DNA of 64,000 bases from Pseudomonas protegens (lineage in GTDB: Bacteria; Pseudomonadota; Gammaproteobacteria; Pseudomonadales; Pseudomonadaceae). Below are positions 39,649 through 47,151 of this stretch, one piece after another; position 1 is the first letter of the stretch; every line of letters starts with the position of its first letter. The notes below the pieces were generated by a model that was given only the letters and a program-made list of their open reading frames with translations, did no database searches and had not been told where the DNA came from. The translations under genes and the position numbers were made by a program. Location of the stretch: positions 1,798,001 through 1,862,000 of the forward strand of contig NZ_CP060201.1 of assembly GCF_013407925.2 (NCBI RefSeq), written 5' to 3'.

Positions 39649-42066
39649 TTAACTGCCCAGCGCTATCCAACGAACAGCTACACCGTTTGCGAATGAGCCA
39701 TTGAGCGAAGCTGTCATTTTCATCGAGTTTGAAGTCATTGCCCCTCGTGTAACCGTGTAATTACCAATGGCATTACCCACCACCGTGGCAACTTCTGCGA
39801 GAGAACCAGTCGGCCAGGCGATTGGCATTGACACCGAGATATTATCTGCAGCGGTTCCGGATGATGTTGCCGCGCCCCACTGAATAATCAGACCACCGAG
39901 CCAGGAAGGAAACGCAATGTATCCATTCGTCGCGAGGCTAATTGAGAAGCCCCACCGCAGCTTCTTCGGTGTTGCAAGGACAAAATCGTTCGCGCTATCA
40001 AGCATTTGCGCAGTGGTTGAGACTTTTGCCGTGCCCTGATTGATCTCAGTAGCCTGGGCCGCCAGCGGGGCAAGAGCCGCAACATCGATGTTTCCCTGAT
40101 TAACTGGCGCGCTCCACGCCTTGATGCACCACATCACCGCCAAGTTGCACGGGCGGGTTTCACTACCGGAGTTCGCTAACTTCAGGCCATGTCCGGACCA
40201 GTCATACGCCAGCTTCTTAGACCATGTGCCATCATCTGGAATCGACATATCCATGTAGGTTCCGATGTCATACCCCCCCTCCATTCTGACTTTAGATAAC
40301 GTGTTTGACATCGACGCTTGATAGGTGCCAAGCGCTCGCCCTGCATCCACACCACGCCCATGATCCCAACCACGCAGGAACTCACCCCGCGACTCGGGCA
40401 GGCGAAAGTTACCTGCGCCCTCATCGCCCTTGTTGAAAGTGGTTCCCAGATACGCGGCGAGATCTGGATAAGCGGCAATACTGTGCACGCTACCGTTGAG
40501 TTCAAGGTAGCCCGCTGGAACCTCAGCCTTGGGAAATGGAATGATGGCGCCGACAGGGTGCGCAGACTTGAGTGCTGCCAGTTCCTTTACCAGCGCCGCT
40601 ACGTCGATATTTCCCTGATTGATGGGCGCGCTCCACGCCTTGATGCACCACATCACCGCGAGGTTACGTGGACGAGTTTCAGTGCCACCTGTAAGGCCCG
40701 TAAGCGACCGGTATGAAGTCGTTGAACCATACCCCTGCGTTGCTACGGTCGTTGTCAACTCAGTGCCATCAAGGGCCGCAGCAGCTACGGCCGGATCTGT
40801 AAATGCAACGACAGTGCGGTGTTTATGCCCTTGTAAATCGTAATTTTGATAGCTTCCAATATTTCGACCAGCATCTGCTCCACGCCCATGATCCCACCCG
40901 CGCAAAAACTCACCCCGGGACTCGGGCAAGCGGAAGTTTCCCGCCCCCTCGTCACCCTTGTTGAAGGTGGTCCCCAGGTACGCCGCAAGGTCTGGGTAGG
41001 CAGCAATGCTCTGCACACTGCCATCAATCTCCAGAAACCCCGGCGGCACGCTGGCTCTGGGAAACGCCACCATCGAGCCCACCGGCAACGATGACGACTG
41101 GGCCACAATCGACTCGATCTCGGCCTTGGTGTAGGTGTCGGTAATGCCATGCCCGGCCAGGGTGCTCGGGTTGGTCCCGGCGATCACCCGGCCGTACTTG
41201 TCGACCGTGACGTTGGCATAGGAGCCCGCACTGATACCGGTTCGCCCTATGGCCATCTCGAAGGCCAGCGGCGTGGTGCCGAGGACAATCGGCCCGTCGG
41301 TGACCAACTGCCAGACGCTGTCGCCGTTGACCGTGCCCTTCTCGATGCTGACGAACAGCCCGGGGGTGACCTCCAGGCTGGTGTCCGCATCCTGGGCTCG
41401 GGTCCAGACGCCCGTCGACGACACCACATACAGCCCGTTGTCCTTGGCCTGGGCCTGGTTTTTCACCAGTACCCGGGCATCGGCCGGCAGCAGCACGCCG
41501 TCGATGGCCTGAATCCCGCTCAAGGCGATGTTGGCGGTGGTGGCCACCAGCGCCGAGTGCTTGAAGTCCAGCTTGGCCAGGGCCTCGATCACCGCACTAT
41601 CGACATACTCGCGGGTGGCCAGGACCACCGCCGGATCGATCTTCAACACGATCTGCGCGGTGTTGGCGACGATGAAGTTCATGCGGATGACTTGGGTCTT
41701 GCCGGTGCCCTGGGCCAGCAGGGGCTTGAAGCTCGGGGCGCAGTTGGCCACTGCCACCAGGTCGCCGTCGGCGTCGAACAGGCCGATCTCGCGGATCCAG
41801 CGTCCGCCGACATCAGGTGGGATCACTTGCTCGGTGATGATGATGTTGGGGTTGGCCGGGTCGGTGCGCACCTGGTTGACCGGGGCGCGGCGCCATTCGT
41901 TGATCAGCTTGGTCTGAGCCCGGTTCGGGATGGGGTCGGTGCCGTTGGCATCGCCGACCGCCATTTCCTTGAAGGTCCAGGGCGTGCCCAGGGCCGTGGC
42001 GTTGGCCTGTTTCGCCTCGCCCACCGCCGTGAGAATGGCGAAGAACTGACTGTTGGAATCAATCAT
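39649..42066 (-). CDS. tail fibre of chassis C with two collar domains
   Basis: This 805-residue fibre has the R-pyocin-type N-terminal attachment domain (DUF3751 family): QFFAILTAVGEAKQANATAL, LGTPWTFKEMAVGDANGTDP, GGRWIREIGLFDADGDLVAV. Two tandem collar blocks follow (LPVGSMVAFPRASVPPGFLE at about residue 325, then HPVGAIIPFPKAEVPAGYLE at about residue 505), each with FRLPESRGEFLRGWDHGRG and NLAVMWCIKAWSAP. The C terminus has the gp53-like tip (LRWGFSISLATNGYIAFPSW) shared with the fibre at 4373. The start overlaps gpI by 4 bases (ATGA). Confidence 0.93.
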   Translation of the reverse strand: MIDSNSQFFAILTAVGEAKQANATALGTPWTFKEMAVGDANGTDPIPNRAQTKLINEWRRAPVNQVRTDPANPNIIITEQVIPPDVGGRWIREIGLFDADGDLVAVANCAPSFKPLLAQGTGKTQVIRMNFIVANTAQIVLKIDPAVVLATREYVDSAVIEALAKLDFKHSALVATTANIALSGIQAIDGVLLPADARVLVKNQAQAKDNGLYVVSSTGVWTRAQDADTSLEVTPGLFVSIEKGTVNGDSVWQLVTDGPIVLGTTPLAFEMAIGRTGISAGSYANVTVDKYGRVIAGTNPSTLAGHGITDTYTKAEIESIVAQSSSLPVGSMVAFPRASVPPGFLEIDGSVQSIAAYPDLAAYLGTTFNKGDEGAGNFRLPESRGEFLRGWDHGRGADAGRNIGSYQNYDLQGHKHRTVVAFTDPAVAAAALDGTELTTTVATQGYGSTTSYRSLTGLTGGTETRPRNLAVMWCIKAWSAPINQGNIDVAALVKELAALKSAHPVGAIIPFPKAEVPAGYLELNGSVHSIAAYPDLAAYLGTTFNKGDEGAGNFRLPESRGEFLRGWDHGRGVDAGRALGTYQASMSNTLSKVRMEGGYDIGTYMDMSIPDDGTWSKKLAYDWSGHGLKLANSGSETRPCNLAVMWCIKAWSAPVNQGNIDVAALAPLAAQATEINQGTAKVSTTAQMLDSANDFVLATPKKLRWGFSISLATNGYIAFPSWLGGLIIQWGAATSSGTAADNISVSMPIAWPTGSLAEVATVVGNAIGNYTVTRGAMTSNSMKMTASLNGSFANGVAVRWIALGS
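40332..40560 (-). repeat. collar-domain repeat, copy 3 (second collar of the chassis C fibre)
   Basis: DNA for the PVGAIIPFPK...RGWDHGRG block is a close relative of 40865-41095 in the same gene and of the blocks in the chassis A fibres. Confidence 0.8.
40865..41095 (-). repeat. collar-domain repeat, copy 4 (first collar of the chassis C fibre)
   Basis: DNA for the LPVGSMVAFP...RGWDHGRG block. The two collar units of this gene are direct repeats about 535 bases apart. Confidence 0.8.
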
Positions 42067-42668
42067 GAGTACACATCCAGGGTGTCTGTTTCATCAATAC
42101 ACATGACCTGGCCATAACGACCGGTCACTTCAATGTCGCGGGGTGTCGGGGGATAAACGTCGAGCACTTCGCCTTGATCCACGTAGGCGCCGTAACCAAT
42201 CACTCCAGAGGTTTCCAGGCTGATGGCCAGGCCGGTCATGTGCCGGCTGACCGGTCTGGCGTCGTCGATCAGCCGGGTCAGCTCCTGGTACATCTGTTCG
42301 GTGATACCGGTGTCCAGAACGCCAACTTTCAGGGCAAAGGTAGCCGGTTCGCCTTCAGGGACTGTCTGCCACCATTCGACCACTTCGATCAGGTAGCCCA
42401 GCGGTTCCACCACTCGCCGCAGTGCACCGAGGGTGCCTTTGCGGGCGTGGATGAAGTAGGAGGCGCGAATGGCGTTGCGCTTGACCGTCTCGCTCCAGCC
42501 CGGATCCCAGCGATCCACCGACCAGGCCCAGGCCAGTTGCGGCAGCAGGTGCACCGGGCAGGTCGCCGGGTCGTACAGAGTGCGCAGCATGATGGCGCTG
42601 TCACCGCTACCGGCCGCCTCCAGGGCGCGCTCCAGCGGGGTGCTGTTGATCGGCAGTAGGCTGCTCAT
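42063..42668 (-). CDS. baseplate protein I (P2 gpI-like) of chassis C
   Basis: This 201-residue P2 I-family protein starts at MSSLLPINSTPLERALEAAG, with the family pattern LRTLYDPATCPVHLLPQLAW, AWSVDRWDPGWSETVKRNAI and HARKGTLGALRRVVEPLG. It links the baseplate wedge to the fibre. The frame is open upstream, but this start lies one base after the J stop and matches the family. It overlaps the fibre by 4 bases. Confidence 0.94.
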   Translation of the reverse strand: MSSLLPINSTPLERALEAAGSGDSAIMLRTLYDPATCPVHLLPQLAWAWSVDRWDPGWSETVKRNAIRASYFIHARKGTLGALRRVVEPLGYLIEVVEWWQTVPEGEPATFALKVGVLDTGITEQMYQELTRLIDDARPVSRHMTGLAISLETSGVIGYGAYVDQGEVLDVYPPTPRDIEVTGRYGQVMCIDETDTLDVYS

Positions 42669-42669
42669 C

Positions 42670-43551
42670 TCAGCTCCCCAACTTGACGCTGTAGCCGATG
42701 CAGTACGCCGCCTGGGCTTTGCTCGGGGTGATGTCCTGCCAATCGGCAAGGTCGACCCGGGCCACGCCGGCCACATGCAACTGTGCATCGATGGCCGAAC
42801 GGGCCACCTCGATGCCCAGGCGCCGACGTGGGTTGATCCAGGCCGCCAGCCTGCGCTCGGCCTCGGCCAGGGCCGCATCACTTTCCGGCCCTGGCCCCTT
42901 CATGTGCAGCACGGCGTCGATGCGATAGGGCAACACTTGCGCACTCTGCACCGTGACCCGATCCCCCAGGGGCCGCACGTCCTCATCGTTGAGGGCCGCA
43001 GCGACTGTCGCCAGCAGCTCGGGAGCGGCCGTGCCGTTGCCTTCCAGGCTCAGCACCGTGACCGTCACCCGGGCCGGCGCCGGGCTTTCGGCCTCGGCAT
43101 CGGCCACCAGGGCCGAAGCATTGCGGGCATGCAGGATGTAGCTGTTACGCGGCCCGGCGGTGGTCAGCCCTTCGTAGGCCAACTGGATGCGCTCGCGCAG
43201 GGCGTCGTCCGACTCCCTGATCTCCTCCAGCGCTGGCACCGCCAAGGGATCGCCGGCCTGGATCACCAGGCGCTGCAGTTTGACGTTGGCCGCCAGGTGA
43301 TCCAGGTCCGTGCCTTGGGCATGGGCCAGCAGCAATGCCTTGGCGGCGTCGTTGACCCGGGCCCGCAGCAGCATGTCAGCGTAAGCCGAGACTTCCAGCA
43401 GTTTGCTCACCGGGTCGCTTTCCAGGTTGGCCGTCCAGTTCTCGCCCATGTGCCGGCGAAAGGTGGCCAGCTTGCCTTGGTACAAGGCCTCGAAGTCCAG
43501 GGCTTCAAGCACCTGGGGGGCCGGCAGCGCCGACAGGTCCAACGTACTCAT
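42670..43551 (-). CDS. baseplate assembly protein J (P2 gpJ-like) of chassis C
   Basis: This 293-residue wedge protein has APQVLEALDFEALYQGKLAT, the conserved LLEVSAYADMLLRARVNDAA, LAVPALEEIRESDDALRERI, and the DEDVRPLGDRVTVQSAQVLP block. The pattern is P2 J, distinct from the Mu gp47-type J at 8507-9547. It overlaps gpW by 4 bases upstream. Confidence 0.95.
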   Translation of the reverse strand: MSTLDLSALPAPQVLEALDFEALYQGKLATFRRHMGENWTANLESDPVSKLLEVSAYADMLLRARVNDAAKALLLAHAQGTDLDHLAANVKLQRLVIQAGDPLAVPALEEIRESDDALRERIQLAYEGLTTAGPRNSYILHARNASALVADAEAESPAPARVTVTVLSLEGNGTAAPELLATVAAALNDEDVRPLGDRVTVQSAQVLPYRIDAVLHMKGPGPESDAALAEAERRLAAWINPRRRLGIEVARSAIDAQLHVAGVARVDLADWQDITPSKAQAAYCIGYSVKLGS

Positions 43552-43874
43552 GCCGTCACCTCCAAAACCGTGCTGTTACCCAGGTACTGGCCGGTCAGTT
43601 GAAAGCTGATCTGGCCTCCGACCACCGCGACCACGCTGACCCGTTCCAGCTTCAGCCGCGGCTCCCAGCGCAACAGCGCCCGGGCCACTTCGGCCTGCAC
43701 CGCGCTTTTCCAGCCGCCGGTCACCGGCAGGTCGACATAGCGGCGCAGGTTGCTGCCGTATTCGGGGCGCATCCGCCGGCTGCCCAGGGGCGTGGTCAGG
43801 ATGTCCTCGATGGACTGCCGCACATGCTCGATGCCGGACAGCGACAGGCCGGTACGGCGATCCATTCCGATCAT
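43548..43874 (-). CDS. baseplate protein W (P2 gpW/T4 gp25-like) of chassis C
   Basis: The 108-residue gene starts at MIGMDRRTGLSLSGIEHVRQ, the usual family start; the frame is open 18 codons further. The conserved block is SIEDILTTPLGSRRMRPEYG followed by SNLRRYVDLP. It is a gp25-type lysozyme-like fold that nucleates the sheath. It lies directly upstream of gpJ. Confidence 0.95.
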   Translation of the reverse strand: MIGMDRRTGLSLSGIEHVRQSIEDILTTPLGSRRMRPEYGSNLRRYVDLPVTGGWKSAVQAEVARALLRWEPRLKLERVSVVAVVGGQISFQLTGQYLGNSTVLEVTA

Positions 43875-43878
43875 GGCC

Positions 43879-44082
43879 TTACTCCTGTGCCTGCAGATCC
43901 GGGTGGCTGGCGAGGTAGTCCAGGGCAACGCGGTCGCCGGCCTTGGCCGACACCTGTCCCTGGACCACCGACAATTGGCGGCCGTCCGGCAGGATCAGAT
44001 GACGCGAGGTGTAAAGACGGTCGCGAAACACCACGGCGCCGGTGCCCGCTGGGCGAGCGGGGGTTTTCTTGGGGGTGGCCAT
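43879..44082 (-). CDS. small hypothetical tailocin protein between V and W
   Basis: The 67-residue product from MATPKKTPARPAGTGAVVFR (ATG at 44082, after GGAGAATGCA) has a basic start and then a strand-rich core (DRLYTSRHLILPDGRQLSVV). It is not a family I can name. Its position between the spike (V) and W genes and its tight spacing suggest a baseplate accessory. The frame is open 31 codons upstream, but this ATG has the better ribosome binding site. Confidence 0.75.
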   Translation of the reverse strand: MATPKKTPARPAGTGAVVFRDRLYTSRHLILPDGRQLSVVQGQVSAKAGDRVALDYLASHPDLQAQE

Positions 44083-44171
44083 TGCATTCTCCGGGTAGAA
44101 AAAAACCGCTCTGGGCGGGTTGCTTGGGTAATAGGTAGCAAGTGGGTGGTGAGGGCGATAAGGGCCAAGGA

Positions 44172-44762
44172 TCACTGCGGCGGGGCCGTTGCCCCGGGGC
44201 CTGGCATCACCCCAAGGTGGGTATGGGTCGAGCCGACGTTGATCCCGTTGTGCGTCAAGCTGCCACCGTTGATCTGCACGTCGCCATTCAAGGTGATCGC
44301 ACCGGTCAGGGTGATGCTGGCGGCATTGCCGGTAATGCTGCTGTCGGTGACCTGCGCCGAACTGGCGCCAACCTGAATGCTCACCGTGCCGCTGGGCAGG
44401 CTGATGCTGTAGCTCTTGGCCTGCCAGTCATAGACCAGCGAGCCGCCATCCTCGAAGCGCCAGACTTCGACGTGGTCGCGGTTGTCCGGCTGGGGACCGG
44501 CGTTGCCATACAGGCCGGGAACGAAAGTGCCCTGGGCCGGCTCGCCGCTGGGGCTGATCAACACGCCCTGCTCCCCCAGGCTCGGCGCCCGCCAGTGACG
44601 GGCCTTGCCGGCGGCCTGGCTGTGCCAGCGTACCCAGGCGCTGGTCCAGCCGGCGCCATCGGATACCCGCACCAGGCCGGCCGCCAGATCCACGCCGACC
44701 ACGCAGCAAGGCAGGATCAGGCCGGCAATCATGCGGTCGTGGGTTGCAGAGACGTAACTCAC
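44172..44762 (-). CDS. baseplate spike protein V (P2 gpV-like) of chassis C
   Basis: The 196-residue product starts at a GTG that overlaps the TGA of the upstream gene (GTGA), reading (M)SYVSATHDRMIAGL; an internal ATG at 44732 is an alternative. Family features are ILPCCVVGVDLAAGLVRVSD, the OB-fold RHWRAPSLGEQGVLISPSGE, and a beta-helical C terminus (VQVGASS-type repeats, DVQINGGSLTHNGINVG) ending with the metal-binding tip THTHLG (HxH), which holds iron in P2-type spikes. It pierces the outer membrane. Confidence 0.92.
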   Translation of the reverse strand: MSYVSATHDRMIAGLILPCCVVGVDLAAGLVRVSDGAGWTSAWVRWHSQAAGKARHWRAPSLGEQGVLISPSGEPAQGTFVPGLYGNAGPQPDNRDHVEVWRFEDGGSLVYDWQAKSYSISLPSGTVSIQVGASSAQVTDSSITGNAASITLTGAITLNGDVQINGGSLTHNGINVGSTHTHLGVMPGPGATAPPQ

Positions 44763-45280
44763 GCCATGTGCTCCGGCGACTGGTAGTCGCCCTCGTGACC
44801 GGGCCCGGTATCGGGGCTGAAGCCCAACACCAGCGTGCCCGGCGGTTGATCGGCCCAGGGCCATTGTTCCTGCCCCAGGTAGATAAGCTGCTGCCACTGC
44901 ACGATCCACTCGGCGCGATAAGTCGGATCGGCCACCGTACCGGCAGGCTTGGCCCACACCGCCGTTGCCCCCTCGACAAAGTCCAGGTTCCACTGCTGGC
45001 AACGCAACAGCTCAAGCAGCTGCGCCGCGAGAATGGCCGCCTGCATAGGCGCCTGCGCCAGTTCGGGGTCGACCCGTATCCGCGCCTCGAAGGTGGCCCG
45101 CATGCAACTGCGGCCATCACCGGGGTCGGCGGCCTGATCCAGGCCGGTCACCACGAAGTAGAGCGCCGGTTCAGTGACGCCTTCGAGCATCTTGGGGAAG
45201 GCCTCAACCCTGTGCAGTTGCGGCATCGCCTGCTTGATCGTGGACGTGATGGCGTCTTTTAGCTGGGTCAGTTCGTTCAT
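44759..45280 (-). CDS. conserved R-tailocin protein upstream of the spike gene (possible tail terminator)
   Basis: The 173-residue product from MNELTQLKDAITSTIKQAMP has HRVEAFPKMLEGVTEPALYF, LDQAADPGDGRSCMRATFEA and a C terminus with LGFSPDTGPGHEGDYQSPE. The frame runs about 200 codons further upstream without supporting signals, so this ATG was chosen. A gene of this size lies between holin and V in R2-type pyocin clusters. Its position, size and a minor-capsid/terminator-like look suggest a tail completion role, but this is not certain. Confidence 0.75.
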   Translation of the reverse strand: MNELTQLKDAITSTIKQAMPQLHRVEAFPKMLEGVTEPALYFVVTGLDQAADPGDGRSCMRATFEARIRVDPELAQAPMQAAILAAQLLELLRCQQWNLDFVEGATAVWAKPAGTVADPTYRAEWIVQWQQLIYLGQEQWPWADQPPGTLVLGFSPDTGPGHEGDYQSPEHMA

Positions 45281-45360
45281 GTGTGTTGTTCCTGAAACAG
45301 GTCGAGGCGCCCAGCCGCCGGGGCCGATGAGCCTTGTTGAAGGCCGGAGCCGGTGCGGGA

Positions 45361-45711
45361 TCAGCGCTGATCCGGGTTCGAGTCCCGTGAGGGCGGTTCG
45401 CATACCCCGATGCGCTTGGCCGCCCAGCGCTCGTAGAGGCCGATGGCGACGTCGGCGCCGGCCATGGCGGTCAGGCAACCGAAGGCGCAGGCGGTCCAGA
45501 TCGAGACGCCGGCGGCATACAGCAGCATGATTGCCGAGACCCCGCAGACCACGCAGGCTCCAGAGCGCAGCGCCAGGCGCCGCAACAGCGACCAGCCACG
45601 AGCGCCCTCCTTGTCGGCGCGCCACATTTCGCCGGAAACGCCACCGACCAGCGCCAGGACGATGACCAGCCAGATCGGCATGTCCAGCAACGCTTGCTGC
45701 TCGTTTGTCAT
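45361..45711 (-). CDS. holin (LydA-like family)
   Basis: This 116-residue membrane protein has three likely membrane segments, at about residues 12-27 (PIWLVIVLALVGGVSGE), 50-66 (GACVVCGVSAIMLLYAAG) and 69-88 (IWTACAFGCLTAMAGADVA), and a polar C-terminal tail with PPSRDSNPDQR. This fits the LydA/phage holin 3 family found first in R-pyocin operons. It would release the GH19 endolysin to the periplasm. It is the first gene of the tail operon after the operator region. Confidence 0.88.
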   Translation of the reverse strand: MTNEQQALLDMPIWLVIVLALVGGVSGEMWRADKEGARGWSLLRRLALRSGACVVCGVSAIMLLYAAGVSIWTACAFGCLTAMAGADVAIGLYERWAAKRIGVCEPPSRDSNPDQR

Positions 45712-45751
45712 TCACGTCTCCCGTGCGGATTGAGGCCAGCGAGATGGCCAG

Positions 45752-45780
45752 TTGATAGAAAGCTGAAAAGGGTGGTTCAA
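45752..45780 (-). promoter_or_regulatory. candidate promoter of the tailocin operon
   Basis: On the minus strand TTGAAC, 17 bases, then TATCAA lies about 40 bases upstream of the holin start. It matches sigma-70 elements at about 4 of 6 positions each. It is just downstream of the hairpin at 45824-45847. A weak call without transcription data. Confidence 0.3.
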
Positions 45781-45823
45781 GGGGTCCCTGTCTGTTGGCG
45801 GCCCACGTTAGGCAGGCATTCCA

Positions 45824-45847
45824 AAAAGCCCGGTCGCCCGGGCTTTT
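45824..45847. terminator. intrinsic terminator between operator region and holin
   Basis: AAAAGCCCGG-TCG-CCCGGGCTTTT with T runs in both directions ends the short frame at 45847-46008. It lies between the putative operators and the holin, so read-through or a second promoter is needed for operon expression. Confidence 0.82.
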
Positions 45848-46008
45848 CAGTAATGCAAACCTTGGTCTTTCGGCACTACTGGTGCGGTACGGACCCATTC
45901 AAATTGTTCCTCCGACCGCGACCCTGTCCGCCGGATAACTGCTTCTGGTGCTTTACGCTGCACACCCGGGTCAGTTGCCAACCCTCTGAACCGTCGAGGC
46001 CGGTTCAT
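45847..46008 (-). CDS. possible small protein in the control region
   Basis: From ATG 46008 (AAAGG 6 bases upstream) a 53-residue frame begins MNRPRRFRGLATDPGVQRKA and ends QGLHY, its TGA abutting the intrinsic terminator. The frame is open to 46089, but that start lies inside the operator palindrome. It has no similarity I recognise and is not a PrtN-type activator by eye. Its position between operators and operon could make it a leader peptide, antiterminator or small regulator; it could also be noise. Confidence 0.35.
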   Translation of the reverse strand: MNRPRRFRGLATDPGVQRKAPEAVIRRTGSRSEEQFEWVRTAPVVPKDQGLHY

Positions 46009-46073
46009 CGCTGCCTTTGCTTTGCCACTAAAGAGCGTCGTTGCAGCCGTTGTTGAACGGCTTGAGATGGATA

Positions 46074-46162
46074 ATATGCATTCATGCATATGCAGTCAAT
46101 GCGTAAATGCATTTATTTATGCGCGAGAATTGCACGGACGCATGGAGGCCGCATAAATGCAG
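46074..46162. promoter_or_regulatory. operator cluster for the tailocin repressor
   Basis: It holds an 18-base palindrome, ATATGCATTCATGCATAT (46074-46091), then AAATGCATTT (46105-46114) and GCATAAATGCA (46151-46161). They share an ATGCAT/TGCATAA core with sequences at the repressor's own start. The region lies downstream of the repressor gene and upstream of the holin. Confidence 0.65.
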
Positions 46163-46184
46163 GGTGGGAGGATTTTTCGAGGGC

Positions 46185-46213
46185 GAAAAAAAGCCCGCTC
46201 AGTGGCGGGCTTG
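46185..46213 (-). terminator. intrinsic terminator of the repressor gene
   Basis: On the minus strand AAGCCCGC-CACTGA-GCGGGCTT is followed by TTTTTTCGCC, about 20 bases after the repressor stop. It isolates the repressor transcript from the tail operon. Confidence 0.85.
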
Positions 46214-46229
46214 GTCTGACAGAGAGGGC

Positions 46230-46976
46230 TTAGCGGGCGTACATGCCCCACCAGAAGACGTGACCGAGGATGCTGATCTGCTCCTCCTGGATCTCCTGGA
46301 AGCTGTAGTCCTCGTCCGGGTGCTCATCGCGGTTGAAGCTGCGCAGGCGAATCCCGGTGGGCAGGCGATACAGCTGCTTCACTCGCAGCTGGCCGTTGTG
46401 GTTGATGGCGTAGAGGTCGCCATCGACGATGTCGCCGATCGCGCATTTGCCGGCATTGACCCCGACCGTGGCCCCATCGCGCAGCACCGGCAACATGCTG
46501 TTGCCCCGCACCGTGACGCACTTGGCCTGATCGAACTGCACGCCGTTGTGCCGCAGGCTGCGCTTGCCGAAGCGCAGGCTGGCGCGCTCGCTTTCCTCGA
46601 TGACGAATCTTCCTGATCCAGCAGCCAATTCAACCTCACGCAGAAAGGGAACCGATACCTCGTCGTCATCGACGGGAGTGTCGTCGTCCCACAGGCTTAT
46701 GTCCTTGAGTTCCGAATGAATCTCGTCACGGGGGGCCGCAGTCCGGCCAGGCGCGATATCCACGCGCCCGCGCAACTGGTCGGTGCTCACCTGGAAGTAT
46801 TCGGCGATCCGCGAGATGTGCTTATCCGAGGGATCGACGATCTTCCCGCTGAGAATCCGCGAGAGGGTGGATTGAGGCACACCGGTACGGCGATGAAGCT
46901 CCGTGGGGGAGATTCCATCACGATCCAGCAGCTCTCTTAAGACGGTAGAAACATTGCGTATTTGCATAAAACGCAT
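46230..46976 (-). CDS. LexA/CI-type tailocin repressor (PrtR-like, XRE HTH plus S24 peptidase)
   Basis: This 248-residue repressor has an N-terminal XRE helix-turn-helix (TELHRRTGVPQSTLSRILSG, residues about 25-44) and a C-terminal S24 self-cleavage domain. The cleavage Ala-Gly is visible at residues 119-120 (ELAAGSGRF), with the nucleophile Ser160 in RGNSMLPVL and the base Lys200 in LRVKQLYRL. RecA on damaged DNA would stimulate cleavage and induce the locus, as for PrtR in pyocins. The ATG at 46976 was preferred; ATG 46967 is possible. It is divergent from mutS. No PrtN-like activator is apparent. Confidence 0.9.
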   Translation of the reverse strand: MRFMQIRNVSTVLRELLDRDGISPTELHRRTGVPQSTLSRILSGKIVDPSDKHISRIAEYFQVSTDQLRGRVDIAPGRTAAPRDEIHSELKDISLWDDDTPVDDDEVSVPFLREVELAAGSGRFVIEESERASLRFGKRSLRHNGVQFDQAKCVTVRGNSMLPVLRDGATVGVNAGKCAIGDIVDGDLYAINHNGQLRVKQLYRLPTGIRLRSFNRDEHPDEDYSFQEIQEEQISILGHVFWWGMYAR

Positions 46977-47021
46977 ATTGCTCGATCTTTTAAACAATGA
47001 CAAATGCTGTTTTGCATATTT
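46961..47021. promoter_or_regulatory. putative auto-operator at the repressor start
   Basis: TTTGCATAAAACGCAT (46961-46976, over the start codon) and AAATGCTGTTTTGCATATTT (47002-47021, inverted repeat) carry the same TTTGCAT/ATGCAAA core as the cluster at 46074-46162, which suggests autoregulation. Confidence 0.55.
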
Positions 47022-47151
47022 GCCGGACAAACCTGGTCGCGCCTTGGTGCCTGCGAGCCCAGGGCGCCCATGGTAACCTTGCCGCCATCTGCAAAAAGCC
47101 GGGCCCAGCGCTCCTTTGCTTCACCCATTCAACGAATCCGCCTAAATACCA

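Noticed and set aside
39649..42066. Possible invertible (shufflon-like) fibre switch
   Set aside because: Repeated collar units exist, but all are in direct orientation and no site-specific invertase gene or inverted crossover sites were found in the window.
45847..46089. An 80-codon frame as a PrtN activator
   Set aside because: No similarity to PrtN motifs by eye; the upstream start lies within the operator palindrome. Only the shorter 53-codon version is listed, at low confidence.
2398..46976. Interpretation as an intact or defective prophage
   Set aside because: No integrase, terminase, portal, capsid, protease or replication genes and no attachment-site repeats were seen; three complete tails plus lysis genes fit tailocins.
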